Positions 45,251 to 57,014 of a stretch of DNA of 64,000 nt are shown here, in pieces. The position numbers were made by a program, and so were the translations under genes. The notes beneath the pieces were generated by a model. It searched no databases. It was not told where the DNA came from and was given only the letters and a program-made list of their open reading frames with translations. This DNA comes from Prostheceraeus crozeri (taxonomy: Eukaryota > Platyhelminthes > Polycladida > Euryleptidae), in NCBI GenBank assembly GCA_907163375.1, contig CAJQUW010007027.1, positions 310,001 to 374,000 of the forward strand, written 5' to 3'. Numbering within the stretch: the stretch's first letter is position 1; each line of letters starts with the position of its first letter.

Positions 45251-46279
45251 TGTACATTCTGTATTATCGTGTTTACACAAGTATCTTGATTTTCATCTCT
45301 TCCTTTTGGAGATCAAATGAGGATGGATTGCGTGTCTGTAGAGGTTTCAGTATTTTCAGTATTATGAAAATACTCTGTTAATCTTAATTTCCTACAAAAT
45401 TCGTTAGTTTGAATCTTTAGAGTATTTAAATTCATCTTCGGTGTAGGTCTGAATTAAGGGGTTGTAAATCAATCCTCCTGTCAATAAAACCATTTGTCGG
45501 GTTTCCATGACGCCGCAGAGCGAGACACACAATAGAATCTTGTCGTGAAGCCGTCGAGAGACATCTGGTGGTGTGATGCGTGTGCGTTCTTGAGGCACAT
45601 TTGAATATATCGATGAAGTCAAAACCAGTAAAGAAGGATTGGCACAGGGATTATTCTTAAGTTTCTAAAAGAACGGAGTAAGTTTTTCATAAAACTTACA
45701 TATTCTTGGAGCTGATAACATCAACTTTCATTTATTCTCATGTACGAAAATTCTAGTTTAAGTAGAAGAAAAGTTAAAAAGTTGCTGTGTTGAAACGGTT
45801 ACATTGCTATGTCTCACAGTCACTTGGAAAATAAACTGAAATGATACAAGTTGCATCTAATGGTGCACCTTGGTTTGACATCATCCTGTTGAAATAACAA
45901 TGTTTCAGCTGAAACGGCTATTCACGTTGTTGACCAGTCAAACCTATAAACAACTTTAATAAAAATGCTCTAAATTTTGTCAAAATTCAAAAAACATTGT
46001 ATCGTGGAAAAGCTTATTAAAAGCCTGATTAAATGGGAGAAATCAAAAATGTGCATTTTGTGTAGTTCCTTCTGTAGGTGTCAGTAAATAAAATGACCAG
46101 AATTGGATAATTTTTAAATCTACTGCTGACCACAACTATGCGGACATGACATGAATAGCCCGCCATATAAACAAATGAAGCACATTGCATGACGTTTATT
46201 GATATTGAGCTACTGTTTCAATGAATACGATGTGTTTAATGTACTTGACCGACAATTTTGTGATGAATCTTGCTTGTTC
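45251..46279. other. Intergenic, no gene seen
   Basis: AT-rich. The frame at 45404-45622 has no recognisable motif. No repeat pairs noted. Confidence 0.45.
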
Positions 46280-46415
46280 GCGTAAGTGGCTCGTAGCTCA
46301 GTTGGTTAGAGCACATGTCTAGTTAACCTTGGTCGTAGGTTCGAATCCTACCAGCCGCGCATCTTTTGCATGGCAATCTGATCTATGGTGTATTTGATCT
46401 CATTGTTGTTAATTG
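46280..46415 (+). mobile_element. Short tRNA-like SINE, copy 1
   Basis: The 136-bp unit opens with a tRNA-like head (46288-46360). It has an A box (TAGCTCAGTTGG), D-arm GCTC/GAGC, anticodon-like loop CTAGTTA (AGT position, threonine-like), a perfect T-arm GTAGG/CCTAC and a B box (GGTTCGAATCC). The acceptor stem does not pair well, so it is not a sound tRNA gene. A 55-bp tail follows, ending in TTGTTGTT. A second copy lies at 46578. Confidence 0.7.
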
Positions 46416-46577
46416 CTTTCACGACATGGCTTAAGATGCTTTGGTGGACAATCGATCCCCGTTACTTGATTTAATGTCGGCGGTCACAATTGTGACGTGT
46501 TACTTATTCATTGATTATTATTGCCTTGACAACTGATGTGTGGTGGTGAGGGTTTGATCCTGCCAATTGACAGAGTT

Positions 46578-46713
46578 GCGTAAGTGGCTCGTAGCTCAGT
46601 TGGTTAGAGCACAGGTCTAGTTAACCTTGGTCGTAGGCTCGAATCCTACCAGCCGCGCATCTTTTGCATGGCAATCTGATCTATCGTGTATTTGATCTCA
46701 TTGTTGTTAATTG
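46578..46713 (+). mobile_element. Short tRNA-like SINE, copy 2
   Basis: Same 136 bp as copy 1, with only about four differences (for example CAGGT for CATGT in the anticodon stem, which pairs better, and GGCTCG in the B box). Same orientation, start points 298 bases apart, with unrelated DNA between. Confidence 0.7.
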
Positions 46714-47199
46714 TGGAGCATCTTTCTGTACATTCACGAAATCGTGACTTCCATTCATCATTAAGTACCCGATGGATAGATAACTCTGTCAAACAATTTT
46801 CATTGAAAAATTCAGTCGTGTTCATGTTGAAATCTTGCGTCAAAGAAAACCTCCAATTTTCTTTTGTAGGGCCTACTGATCACAACTGACCACTTGCGAA
46901 ATTAAAATATATGCCAGAATAATTTGTGGAATATGAGGTTTCAAATGGTGCAAAGTTTGTTAAAATTGAACTACATCTTCCACACGAAAATTATGTTTGA
47001 AAATAGGATGACATTTTTGTGCTATTAATTATGAAACGGTCTGTATATATTCAAAAGAAACAACAGTCATAATGATGAAATTGTCTATTCCAGACGCGTT
47101 TAAGGCGCTACAGTCTCCTTTGTCAATGGATTGATGTAAAACAAGGTAAAATCATTTTTATATGAGATGAAATGAATTGATCACAGATAAAAGGGCGTC

Positions 47200-48030
47200 A
47201 GATGGCAATGTGCAGATGCAACAGAAGGAGGACAGACATTAAATTGTGCAATTTGAGTCCAATGACATAGCCATAGATTCAACAGAAGTGGAAAGGAACC
47301 GTCTCTATTGTTTAGCAAATTATTATTATTTTCAATAAGAATCGATTCGAGAATCTTGTCATTGTTGGTACATGCAACGTCTTTAAAATTCTTTCTCTCG
47401 AGCGTGTGTGGATGAACCGATATTTGAGTGTATACTGGGTACCCCTTCATGCGCTGTGATGCGAGTAGTGAAATGTTTAGAAGTTCCTCCGATATAGACA
47501 CATTCACATTGTCCACAGGTGTAGGAATATGTTCATTTTGATTTCAGGTCGGAGGGAGTAACATCTTTATTTCTAAAGAACTTGCTGGTCTTCAACGTTT
47601 GATAGACCGCTCTGATTTTTGCATTGCTGGGTAACACGTTTTTTTAATTCCTGCATTCTGCTTTTTTGAACAGGCGCTTTCTCACCGACAAAGGGAAATT
47701 GCCAATTGATGATTTCTAAGTTTTCAGGTTTAACTTCTTTTAGACAGATGGAGAAGACCGCCAAAGTGAGGGCGACCAGGAACAAGTGGTGCAGGGAAAA
47801 CGACAAAGGACTATAGTGTATTGACTGCAGACAGAAGAATTTCAAGACACTACGAGTGTACCCGGTGGACGCTCTAGATAGAAGTTTCTGTCGTGCTAGG
47901 ATTCGCGCCGACCCCACCTAGTGGGGATAATCAGGCGTGGACAAAGAAGAAGAACTTTTTCAACTCCAAAATGATCATCAACTATCGCTTTAACTTTGTC
48001 TATGGAAGTGGTGGGCAACCAAGTTGGGAT
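47200..48030 (-). mobile_element. Penelope-like element G, GIY-YIG part, with LINE insert
   Basis: The minus strand reads SIDKVKAIVDDHFGVEK near 47990, VKPENLEIINWQFPFVGEK near 47710, and then the GIY-YIG blocks YSYTCGQCECVYIGGTSKHF near 47540. The SPLIT by a LINE tail at 47740-47940 leaves the linker in two pieces. Several frame breaks. The ends are not clear. Confidence 0.7.
47740..47945 (+). mobile_element. RTE-type LINE 3' tail inserted in PLE G
   Basis: The plus strand reads QMEKTAKVRATRNKWCREND, then FKTLRVYPVDALDRSFCRAR and IRADPT: the same protein end as at 41925-42300. The insertion is about 200 bp, heavily 5'-truncated, and antisense to the PLE. Confidence 0.75.
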
Positions 48031-49007
48031 AGCGGGCTACCATTTTAAAAGGCAGTAGTATAGGCTTAATATTCTTTTATTCCGCACTTTTTAGCGCACA
48101 TATGGCTGCTGTTCCGTGCCTGTATATCTAGTAGTGGTATTGCATTACAAAATTTTACATGTAAATGTATACAGCAGTGTTGCACGCAACTGATGTGTTT
48201 GATATTAAGGAATCACAATCTACTTTCTACAATTCATGTGAGTATTGAAGAGAGAATAGGCCTATAACAAATCATGGAAGCTCTTCTTTTGTGTAATTAA
48301 ACGGTCATCTGACTTTTTTTGGGGATTTGACCGACACCTTATTTCATCGAAAACAACGGTCTGTAAGTGCAGTGGAACTATCCGCCTGAATGCCGTACAA
48401 GATAAAATTGATTTTCCTACAATTATAGATCATGCTACATGTGCATACGTGCACATATGTCACCCAGGGATACAGGCCTATACATGCATCCCTGATGTCA
48501 CCCAGGGATATATGTATGTATCACCCAGATGTCACCCAAACATATGCGGCTTTCAAAACCGTGCATGGGCTTCACAAATGGTAGTCGTGTGCGAATGCCA
48601 ATCGAGTATATGAAATGTATATTACTGTAGTAGTATACAAATGTATCTTTTGGTTGGATTCCTCCATTCGTAGTTAATGTCTAATTAATTAATATAGCCT
48701 CTTTCTGGGTTCATTGAGACGTGGTTTATTACGCAGAGAAACATGCTCAGCAGGGCATGTTATGCTGTTTGCTTAGCGTAAACTCGCGCAGGTGATGACC
48801 ATTTTGCGCTTGTACGAGAAGATATTCATTACGAAAGGAGCATGGTTTGATAATTCGAATGTGAGTCGCGGGTGTGGAGCAATGGTCTGGGCACGGAGAC
48901 GCGGAGATGTAGCAGATAACGTGCAGGCAATTATAAATATACTTATGTGCATTATATTGGGATTAACATATCAGTGAAATCATCTTTAGAAGAATCAAAC
49001 ATCCAGC
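48031..49007. other. Intergenic, small CACCCAGGGAT repeats
   Basis: No gene. GTCACCCAGG(G/A) units recur at about 48460-48540 with intervening CATGCATCC/TATGTATG. Otherwise unique. Confidence 0.45.
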
Positions 49008-49070
49008 AAGGTTGGGTCTTGGGTTCACGTGGTTGTCGTGGGGGTTACCCCAAGATTGGACCCAACCTTG
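49008..49070. mobile_element. 63-bp hairpin with 8-bp direct repeats
   Basis: AAGGTTGGGTC at the left end is mirrored by GACCCAACCTTG at the right, and TCTTGGG pairs with CCCAAGA inside. CATCCAGC flanks both sides (49000-49007 and 49071-49078), which looks like an 8-bp target duplication, the size made by hAT transposases. A very small MITE. Confidence 0.7.
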
Positions 49071-49380
49071 CATCCAGCCTTGACCTAGAGATGCAAATGC
49101 ATTGCTGCTTAATTATCGGATGAGTTGAGTTGAATTGTACATCCAATGTATATTGATATCATGTCTCATTGATGGCGTCGAGGAAATAGAGTTTTGTGTG
49201 CATTGCACAGCCTGTAACTCACACGCAAGTAGACGCAGATAAAAGTTGATAACATGAAATCGGACGTTGTAATAAAATAAGGTCGTTTACTTACGTGAAT
49301 GTCACTCCACTTGTCTTGTGTCAAATTTAGAAACAGACCTGACGGTTAATTTGAAGTTTCTCTCTATTGACTGATGATCT

Positions 49381-50029
49381 GGGGCCAATTTTACTAAACT
49401 ACAGTTTCTGTAAATTGTAAATCTGTAGGATACAACTGTAAAAATTTCATTTTATCAATCACAGCTCCTGTTTCTGTAATCTGTAAGCTGTAAAAGAAGC
49501 CTGCAATCTGTAAATCTGTAAACAGAATTCGGTGATTTCTGTTTTATCAAACAAATTACACTGTGACGTTGTGCCAGTCTGTAGCCTTTAAGTGACAGCC
49601 CTTCGAAGGAGGGTAGATCTGTGAAATGGACGGTTTTGATCCGGTTATCGACATGCAAGGGTTAAATAGAGGTCGGCGTAAAACACGCATCTTTCATGAT
49701 CGTCGTCTTTTCAAGAAAAATGATGACTGGAAGCAGCGGTTTCGATTGCAACCAGCTACATTTGAGTTTCTCCTAAAACGTCTCAAAAAGTATTTGGAGC
49801 CATCAACTGAACGGAGTGAAGCGATTAGTGCTCGCCAGCAACTTCTTTGTGTGATAAGATATTTCACCACCAACTCAGTCTATCATGTTTTGAGAATACA
49901 CAGAATACAGCTTACAGTTTGACAATTTTTTTGATAAAATGCATTCTTACAGATCTGTAAACTGCAACTGTAACTCTGTGACTGTAAAACTGTAAGTTAC
50001 AGTTACTGTAGTTTGATAAAATCGGCCCC
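49381..50029 (+). mobile_element. Internally deleted PIF/Harbinger transposon
   Basis: The ends are inverted: GGGGCCAATTTTACTAAACT versus the mirror of AGTTTGATAAAATCGGCCCC. Internally, CTGTAA/CTGTAAA occurs more than a dozen times near both ends (49410-49530 and 49955-50000). A 98-codon frame (49626-49922) gives the N-terminus of a HARBI1-like nuclease: RRKTRIFHDRRLFKKNDDW, FRLQPATFEFLLKRLKKYL, SARQQLLCVIRYFTTNSVYH. The catalytic part is absent and the frame runs straight into the right end, so the middle of the gene has been deleted. Confidence 0.85.
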
Positions 50030-51280
50030 CTGTTCTGATATATCCTTTGTTTCCTTTCTCCTATCATTTTACGATATTGTCACGTTGTACTTATTTTTCC
50101 TTGCATAGTAATAGTTGATACATTCTTTATTTACTTTCGGTGATGGTTCGTTCATTTAAATTCATGCTCATTTCTTGCAGTTACATAATGTGCTATTGTT
50201 TAGGGTGATTTATGCCATTTGCGTTATCACACTTGATTTCTATTCATGATGTCCTACAGTTGTCGGAAACACGCTACAATTTTGTTTCTGTACGTGACTT
50301 CTGGTGAAATACACTTTCGGTTTACGATACCACGCTTGCATTCTACATACATTTATCACAAAGGCTACAGATGTCTTCAACAATATCTTCCACACGATTG
50401 CACAGTGAAAGATGTCTCCATAGCCTTTTTACTCCTTCTTTCAAATGTGTTATATCTATCTATTGAGATTTTCAGCATACCAATTGGCACTTAAATGCTT
50501 TTGATATGGCCTTCTCGCCTATTCAGGGTTTTTTATTTTTTTGTTGTTTCGTTTTCCTAGTTTCAACTTTCGCTACCTTCGTCACTTTCTACTAGAGCTT
50601 CGGAAGATGGAGAACAGCATTTTTCGGTATTTTGCCTGGCCTCACTCCCGATGGGATGAGTGCCCGCACAACAGTGTCTCAGCAAGATGACAAATGACGA
50701 TGTGTTAATGGATATCTGATACTTTTTCTCATCGGTTGTGTATGTTTTTGATAGCAAGGAATCTGAAAAAGTGGAATATAAATAATTTCTCGAGGGCTAA
50801 TTGATCTTTTAAAGCACTAGAAAGATCGATGGGTCAATTTTGAATCATTTCTGATTTCAAGGTGAATTAATTCAGTGATTTTTAATCCAATAAACCTAAT
50901 TTTGCGTGACCTTTGAATGCTGGATCACTACGTTATTATGTGTATCAAACTCGGAAGTGTGTGGATCTACATAAACAAATGGAATTTTGTGATGTCTGAC
51001 GCTCCGCAACTTGCAAGATGACTGAAATCACAACTTAAGAATTGTCGTTTTACTGATGCTGGGGTGACAGTCTCTATGTTAGAATTAATCAGAAGCTCGT
51101 GCTTGCATTGAGGAAGTAAATGTGAGCAGCTCTCCCAATATAAATAATATAAATTACCTTTTCGATTACGCTACGTTATTGGTTCTACAGACTTCAGACG
51201 CAGGTGCTTCGCAGATATTACAACCTGTCGCATCCTGCCACACTTGCGAGTAGCCAATCCGTTCCTCACCTCACCGACTT
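50030..51280. other. Intergenic, no gene seen
   Basis: Unique AT-rich sequence without supported coding frames. Confidence 0.45.
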
Positions 51281-51394
51281 CAGCCGAAAGCACAGAATTA
51301 AATATTTTGTTTATCTGCTTCGGTTTGCTAGAAGTGTGATTAATACGAAATCGCCGGCACATCGAGGAACGATAACATCGAGGAACAATATTTG

Positions 51395-52205
51395 CAGCGG
51401 TTTGAGAAATATTTTGATAGCTTTTCTTATGAAGATACGATCTATTTACTTAGTTGTAGGCCCCTAGTTCCCGAATGCACAGTTACATACTCCTATCAAA
51501 TTGTCAATGCTAGAGAATTCTGCTACATCAGAAAATGCTTGCAATGTATTACAGGCTGAGGTTGTCTTAAATGAATCTTCTCTCAAGAAAGTCGCAGACT
51601 CAAATTCAGCGCGTTGTTGTACAGCGTAACTTTCGGCCACAGAATCGGACTCATCTGCGCGCGCTTCGGTTTCCTAGAAAGGAAGAATTATATCTAACCT
51701 TAATATCGAAATCGCGCATCACGGAATTAGACAACTTGCTCCTTCTCGAATGGATAATTCGTGTATCGGTTGCTATTGGAAATGGCAAGCAATGAGCTGT
51801 CAGCATAGGAGCCAGAGCCAGTGCTGTGCGTGCTGTGATATCACTTCGCACCAGAGTTGGAAGTGGGTCGTGGGTCATGTTTTTCCGGAAAGTTGGTGGG
51901 TCAGGTGGGTCGTGGGTCAGACTTCGCTGACCCACTTCCAACCAGTTTGATATATGATAGATTTGACAATCTCAAATACAGCAAACTTTATTTTTTCGTT
52001 TTCTAATCATTCATGAAAAATGATTGAGTCAGCCATTGAAAGGGGTGATGGATGCATACAGTCAAAATATGCAACACTATTGACTTTCACACGCCTCATA
52101 CAGTTTCGAAAGGGACGGAATTCACAGAAATTAAAGGCTCGAAAACAATTGCTGCTGTCTACTGAGAGATGTTGGTAGAGAGAAGTTGTTTGAGTACAAT
52201 TGTAT
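51395..52205. repeat. Inverted repeat 2, left arm
   Basis: About 810 bases that recur in reverse complement at 53875-54690. The intervening 1.67 kb holds R1 copy c, a hAT-like element and unique DNA. The arm includes one hAT-like GTGGGTC element (51852-51944), which has its mirror in the other arm, so that insertion predates the arm duplication. The adjoining 51285-51370 matches 59558-59633. Confidence 0.8.
51852..51944. mobile_element. hAT-like MITE, GTGGGTC-rich, copy 1
   Basis: Starts CAGAGTTGGAAGTGGGTC and ends with the mirror CACTTCCAACCAG. The inside is mostly GTGGGTC/GACCCAC units. A CAG start and short inverted ends suit a hAT MITE. Copies: 52502-52645 and 54122-54222. Confidence 0.55.
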
Positions 52206-52214
52206 TGCTTATAC

Positions 52215-52510
52215 CCTACAGAGATAGGAAAAAAGTCGTGCGTCGCTTGCGGATTAATGTGAGTTCCAGCAAAGTGCTTCAATTTCCAAAATTCCTTCAG
52301 ATTCGAAGACTTCAGATCATTGCGCACAAGTTTTCTCCATAATATTGGCCCTTCCGATCATTATTAAAGAAAGTACCAAGCGTACGAAAATTAGTTCACT
52401 TGATGTTTTCACATCCTCTCCTCGGCATTTCTCACTGTATAGTGCATACACTGAATCGAATGCTTGCCAAGAAAGCGATGTGTGTTTTCGTGTGTGCGAA
52501 GCAGAGTTGG
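52215..52510 (-). repeat. Dispersed repeat R1, copy c
   Basis: On minus: EGPILWRKLVRNDLKSSNLK, then EFWKLKHFAGTHINPQATHD, aligned codon by codon with copies a and b; a segment present in copy a (HFLTEKE) is missing. The upstream part (near 52380-52450) matches copy d rather than a. Confidence 0.6.
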
Positions 52511-52645
52511 AAGTGGGTCAACAAAACTTGACCCATAACCCACCTGACCCACGGCATATGTGACCCACGACTCACCTGACCCACCGACTTTTCAAGAAAA
52601 CATGACCCACGACCCACCTGACCCACCTGACCCACATGCTGCCAG
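52502..52645. mobile_element. hAT-like MITE, GTGGGTC-rich, copy 2
   Basis: CAGAGTTGGAAGTGGGTC at the left. The body consists of about ten GACCCAC/GTGGGTC units, many as CACCTGACC. The right end is less clear (near CTGCCAG). It interrupts the repeat that is continuous at 59930-59950. Confidence 0.5.
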
Positions 52646-53874
52646 GGTGAATGATGTGCGTGCAATTTCTTTTTGTGGTATCATCTTTAGTTTCATTCAA
52701 GATTCTCTGTCTATCTAGGTAGAGGCCTCGTAGTATCAAAACTATTTTTAAGATTTGTTATGAAGATTCAAGTGCATCAGATCACTTATCACATGATAAA
52801 AAGACATGCAACCTCATCAAAATTATCTTATAATCAAAGTTCATGTACAACAAATGCCTAAAGTTCTAATAAAATATAAACTTTTCTGTTTCTTTTTATA
52901 ATTATTGACTATCCTTTTTATTGCCACCTCTTTAACTCGTAGAGAGAGGTTTTGTTAAGTTGAGGGCCCTACAGACTAAATTCCAAATGTTACATTTCTT
53001 AATCAAATGAAGCTAGAAAATAAGATTGCAGTAGGCCTAAATCATTTGTTCATGCATTTATTATGTTAGATACTGCATGTGTGAAAGTTATCCAACAAAA
53101 AATCGTCAAACTACTATTTTGTTGCTTCTGATGGCAATCGATTCAAGTTTCATTAACTTCCGCTAATGCTAGATTTAAGTAGAAAGTTGTATATTTGATG
53201 TAAGAATGATATTCATTGAAAAGCAAATGGAGTAAGCATGCACAACGCGTGAATATTATCATAATAGTATTATAATTCAAACTTACATTACATATAGATG
53301 AACTGATATATGTACGAGTACGTCGTGATAACAATCACTAGCGACATCATGTAAATATTCCTATTTTTATTGATACCAAATCAAAATATCAAAACGAAAC
53401 TTTTTAGTGACAAAAAATATCTCCTCAGAGAGCTCTGCCGTAATAAGTCTGTGTGAAAGGGATAAGTCTATGTCAATGACCATCGCATGAATTATCGTAC
53501 GTATTTCAGATTATCATGTATCGAATGAGCAATGAGATGCATGGAATATGTATGATGCGAAAGTAGATTGAACGGCTAAATAATTTAGAAGTGAAGCATG
53601 TAATATCAATTATATTATCAAGATATTTTGATCAATTGCATAGTTCGAAAATATTTAGTCTCTGATCAATCTTTACCGGAGATTTACCATTCTAATCTCT
53701 ACCAGAGTATATTTTCTACGAAAGACCAACAAAATCAAACGAAACAAACAAAACGAAGGTCAGCTGGCATTGCAAGAAAAATTTCAAGATGAATGGAACC
53801 TCTGAATACTTGACTTCTTCAGTAGCTGTATCTCTGAAATCAAGGTCACACATCATTGGGTACATCATTGTACT
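52646..53874. other. Intergenic between the arms of inverted repeat 2
   Basis: AT-rich, with no supported coding frame or internal repeat. Confidence 0.45.
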
Positions 53875-54690
53875 CAAACAACTTCTCTCTACCAATATCT
53901 CTCAGTAGACAGCAGCAATTGGTTTCGAGCCTTTAATTTCTATGAATTCCGTCCCTTTCGAAACTGTATGAGGCGTGTGAAAGTCAATAGTGTTGCATAT
54001 TTTGACTGTATGCATCCATCACCCCTTTCAATGGCTGACTCAATCATTTTTCATGAATGATTAGAAAACGAAAAAATAAAGTTTGCTGTATTTGAGATTG
54101 TCAAATCTATCATGGATCAAACTGGTTGGAAGTGGGTCAACGAAGTCTGACCCACCACCCACCACCCACCTGACCCACCAACTTTCCGGAAAAACATGAC
54201 CCACGACCCACTTCCAACTCTGGTGCGTTAAGTGATAGCACAGCACGCACAGCACTGGCTCTGGTTCCTATGCTGACAGCTTATTGTTTGCCATTTCCAA
54301 TAGCAAGCGATACACGAATTATCCATTCGAGAAGGAGCAAGTTGTCTAATTCTGTGATGTGCCATTTCGATATTAAGGTTACATACAATTCTTCCTTTCT
54401 AGGAAACCGAAGCGCGCGCAGATGAGTCCGATTCTGTGGCCGAAAGTTACGCTGTACAACAACGCGCTGAATTGGAGTCTACGACTTTCTTGAGAGAAGA
54501 TTCATTTAAGACAACCTCAGTCTGTAATACATTGCAAGCATTTTCTGATGTAGCAGAATTCTCTAGCATTGACAATTTGATAGGAGCATGTAACTGTACA
54601 TTCGGGAACTAGGGGCCTACAACTAAGTAAATAGATCGTATCTTCATAAGAAAAGCTATCAAAATATTTCTCAAACCGCTGCAAATATTG
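53875..54690. repeat. Inverted repeat 2, right arm
   Basis: Mirror of 51395-52205, including the third GTGGGTC element (54122-54222). A stretch of about 200 bases (54240-54440) also matches 59955-60150 in the same orientation. Confidence 0.8.
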
Positions 54691-55971
54691 TTTTCAATGT
54701 CGTTAAAAATTAAATGCACACAGATGATTAGGCAATGGCTTGAAGTCATTAATCTAAGTTTTAAATCACGATTGCTAGAAACGAATAGCAAATATATTTA
54801 TCCTCCACCATCACATTACAGAAATGCTTTTCGTAGGTGACATTCACAAGCTTCAAAGCTTGGTCAAATAGTACGACTTGAATGAACCAGAATGCAGATG
54901 CGATTAGGCCCAGTTATAGAAGTTCTCAGCTCCCTTCTTCAGTATGAACCTTATTTGCTCGTATGAAGGAATGGCTATCAGCTGGAATCAGCGACGGAAT
55001 TCAAACTTTGCACATGAACAATTTTTCACCTTAAACAAAATCTCGATTCATAGAGGCCTTACAGATTCTAATCTAAAATTAGTTCAAAAGTGACAGATAG
55101 GGTGCCATCTTAGTTTCGTCTAGAAAGTCGAGTATAAGCTGACTAGCATTGCACAGTTAATATACACTTAATTAAACACACTTTTGCATACGAATATAAT
55201 ATCAATACCAACTTACGACTTCGTTCTCCAGCTCCGTTGAGTAATCTAATTATCATGTGATCCACAAATCATATAGATAACAGACATCAGATACAACCCA
55301 GGAATCGATTGGCTTTTGGCATACTTGATCGCTAAACAAAATGGGCGATTCAGTTGACATGTTACATGGCGACAGCAGTGCAATTTTTACTTCCTGCAGC
55401 AGATGTTGAACAGTTCAACAGCCAACTAATTTCCAAAAAGTCAAAAGTCAAAAACATTTTATTGCCGACTTGCGGCTGAAACATAATTAAATTAAAATAC
55501 AAGTAAAAAAATCAGGATCTGTAGATGACTTGCAGGAGTAACTGAAAAGTTCAAATGTTTCTGTTTATACGATGGAACACGATAATGATGGAACATACGC
55601 TCGTATATGAAAGATGGAAGGAGAGATATGAAATAATCAAAATCAAATATTTCGATGATCAATAACATTCATCAAAATGCAAAAGTGGTTGCCTTATCAA
55701 TTGACGGCCTATTTCTTTATTGTACATAACTAATTCACGATAACTTTCCTTCAGTGACTAATCCCTATTTAATATGTTAATAAATATATTTAGAGAGAGA
55801 GAGAGAGAGACGGGTGACAAAGATCCACATATGCAACAAAAGCAATTATCAGTCAATATGTAACGTGGATAGCATCTGACCTGGAATAAATTTACCTATT
55901 GAAAGACAAGAACACAGGCACAAATGTCGACCATTTCGATTAAAAGATAAATTAACAATTAACAACTCTTA
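54691..55971. other. Intergenic, (GA)n at 55793
   Basis: No gene. A short GA run (about 55793-55810). A sequence starting AGGGCTGTTTCACACATGCG at about 55973 looks like the edge of a further repeat, but its other end was not found. Confidence 0.4.
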
Positions 55972-56159
55972 GGGCTGTTTCACACATGCGACGTTTTGCA
56001 ACGCGGAAGTCGTGCGGGTGTTTGTTTAACATTACAGCGTATGGAGCCTCTCACAAATGTCGCGTATTTTCCTTTGCCGCGAGTAAATCGCAAGATTTTG
56101 GTTTGTGACATACCAATGATCCTTAACATCATCTCAAAATCAGAACATTTCTGAGTTCA

Positions 56160-56520
56160 ACATGATGTGGCGATTAAAACGCATTCCGAATTGCTAAATT
56201 TCGCTAAGTAGAACCGATTCTATCTGGAATAGTATCTTTGGTTTCAAATGTGTTGATGTCTCGAACTTCGTGTATCAATCAATACTGTAGCCAATGCGGG
56301 TGCTAACGACAATGACTGAAGCCAGTCCGTGTCAAGAATTTACATTTTGACCTCGTTCTCAGCCATCAGTGGTCAGATTTCGGTGATTCACACACCAAAC
56401 TGATCCCCAGAGTGTGAAGAAGTTGATGGCGCTCATGGCGTTCACCATGGAGAGAAATTCTTGCCTTCGCAAATACCTTTCCTTGGAACAATGGCCGACA
56501 GAGACAATTAAAAAGCCATG
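56160..56520 (+). repeat. Direct repeat R3, empty-site copy
   Basis: It matches 57870-58017 joined to 58776-58925 (CATTCCGAATTGCTAAATTT; GTCAGTGCTCGG versus ATCAGTGGTCAG; GGTGATTCACACACCAAA). The two copies are diverged. This copy lacks the 758-bp foldback, so it serves as the empty target (GAAGCCAGTCCGTGTCA). Confidence 0.7.
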
Positions 56521-57014
56521 TCCATGGAAGACAATGGCACAGTCGCGCGGATTCCAGGGTAACATTGCAGCCTGTGGAGTCTTTCAATGTAGCGCGTTTT
56601 AAAAGCGGATAAATTGTCGCAAGAATTCTCGGGGAAATCGCGCGATTTTGAAGCGACTTTGAGTTTTGACCGACTAACTATTTGGAACATGATAATAATA
56701 ATAACAAGCATATTTCTTGAGGAATGAAAATCACAAAATTGCAATGGTGTTCACATATGAAGTAAAATGGCATCACAATATTCACGAAGACATGATAGTA
56801 ATGACAGATATATACATTTTCGAAAACAAGCACATAAGTTGGAAAAAGGACATATAAACAAAGGAAAAGGTGTCATATATGAGCCAAGAAGATGTTCTGA
56901 TTATAGTCTTAGTTCAGTTTCTTGCATCCACGCGGGGAATGTCTGGTTCACGTTCACCACATCCCCGCGGATGGCCACTTTGCTGCAGGACAGACATGAA
57001 ATTGATTCGATAAA

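Noticed and set aside
46288-46360. tRNA-Thr(AGT)-like sequence as a functional tRNA gene
   Set aside because: The T-arm and D-arm are good, but the acceptor stem does not pair over seven bases, position 37 is T, and the same flanking tail follows both copies. A SINE fits better.
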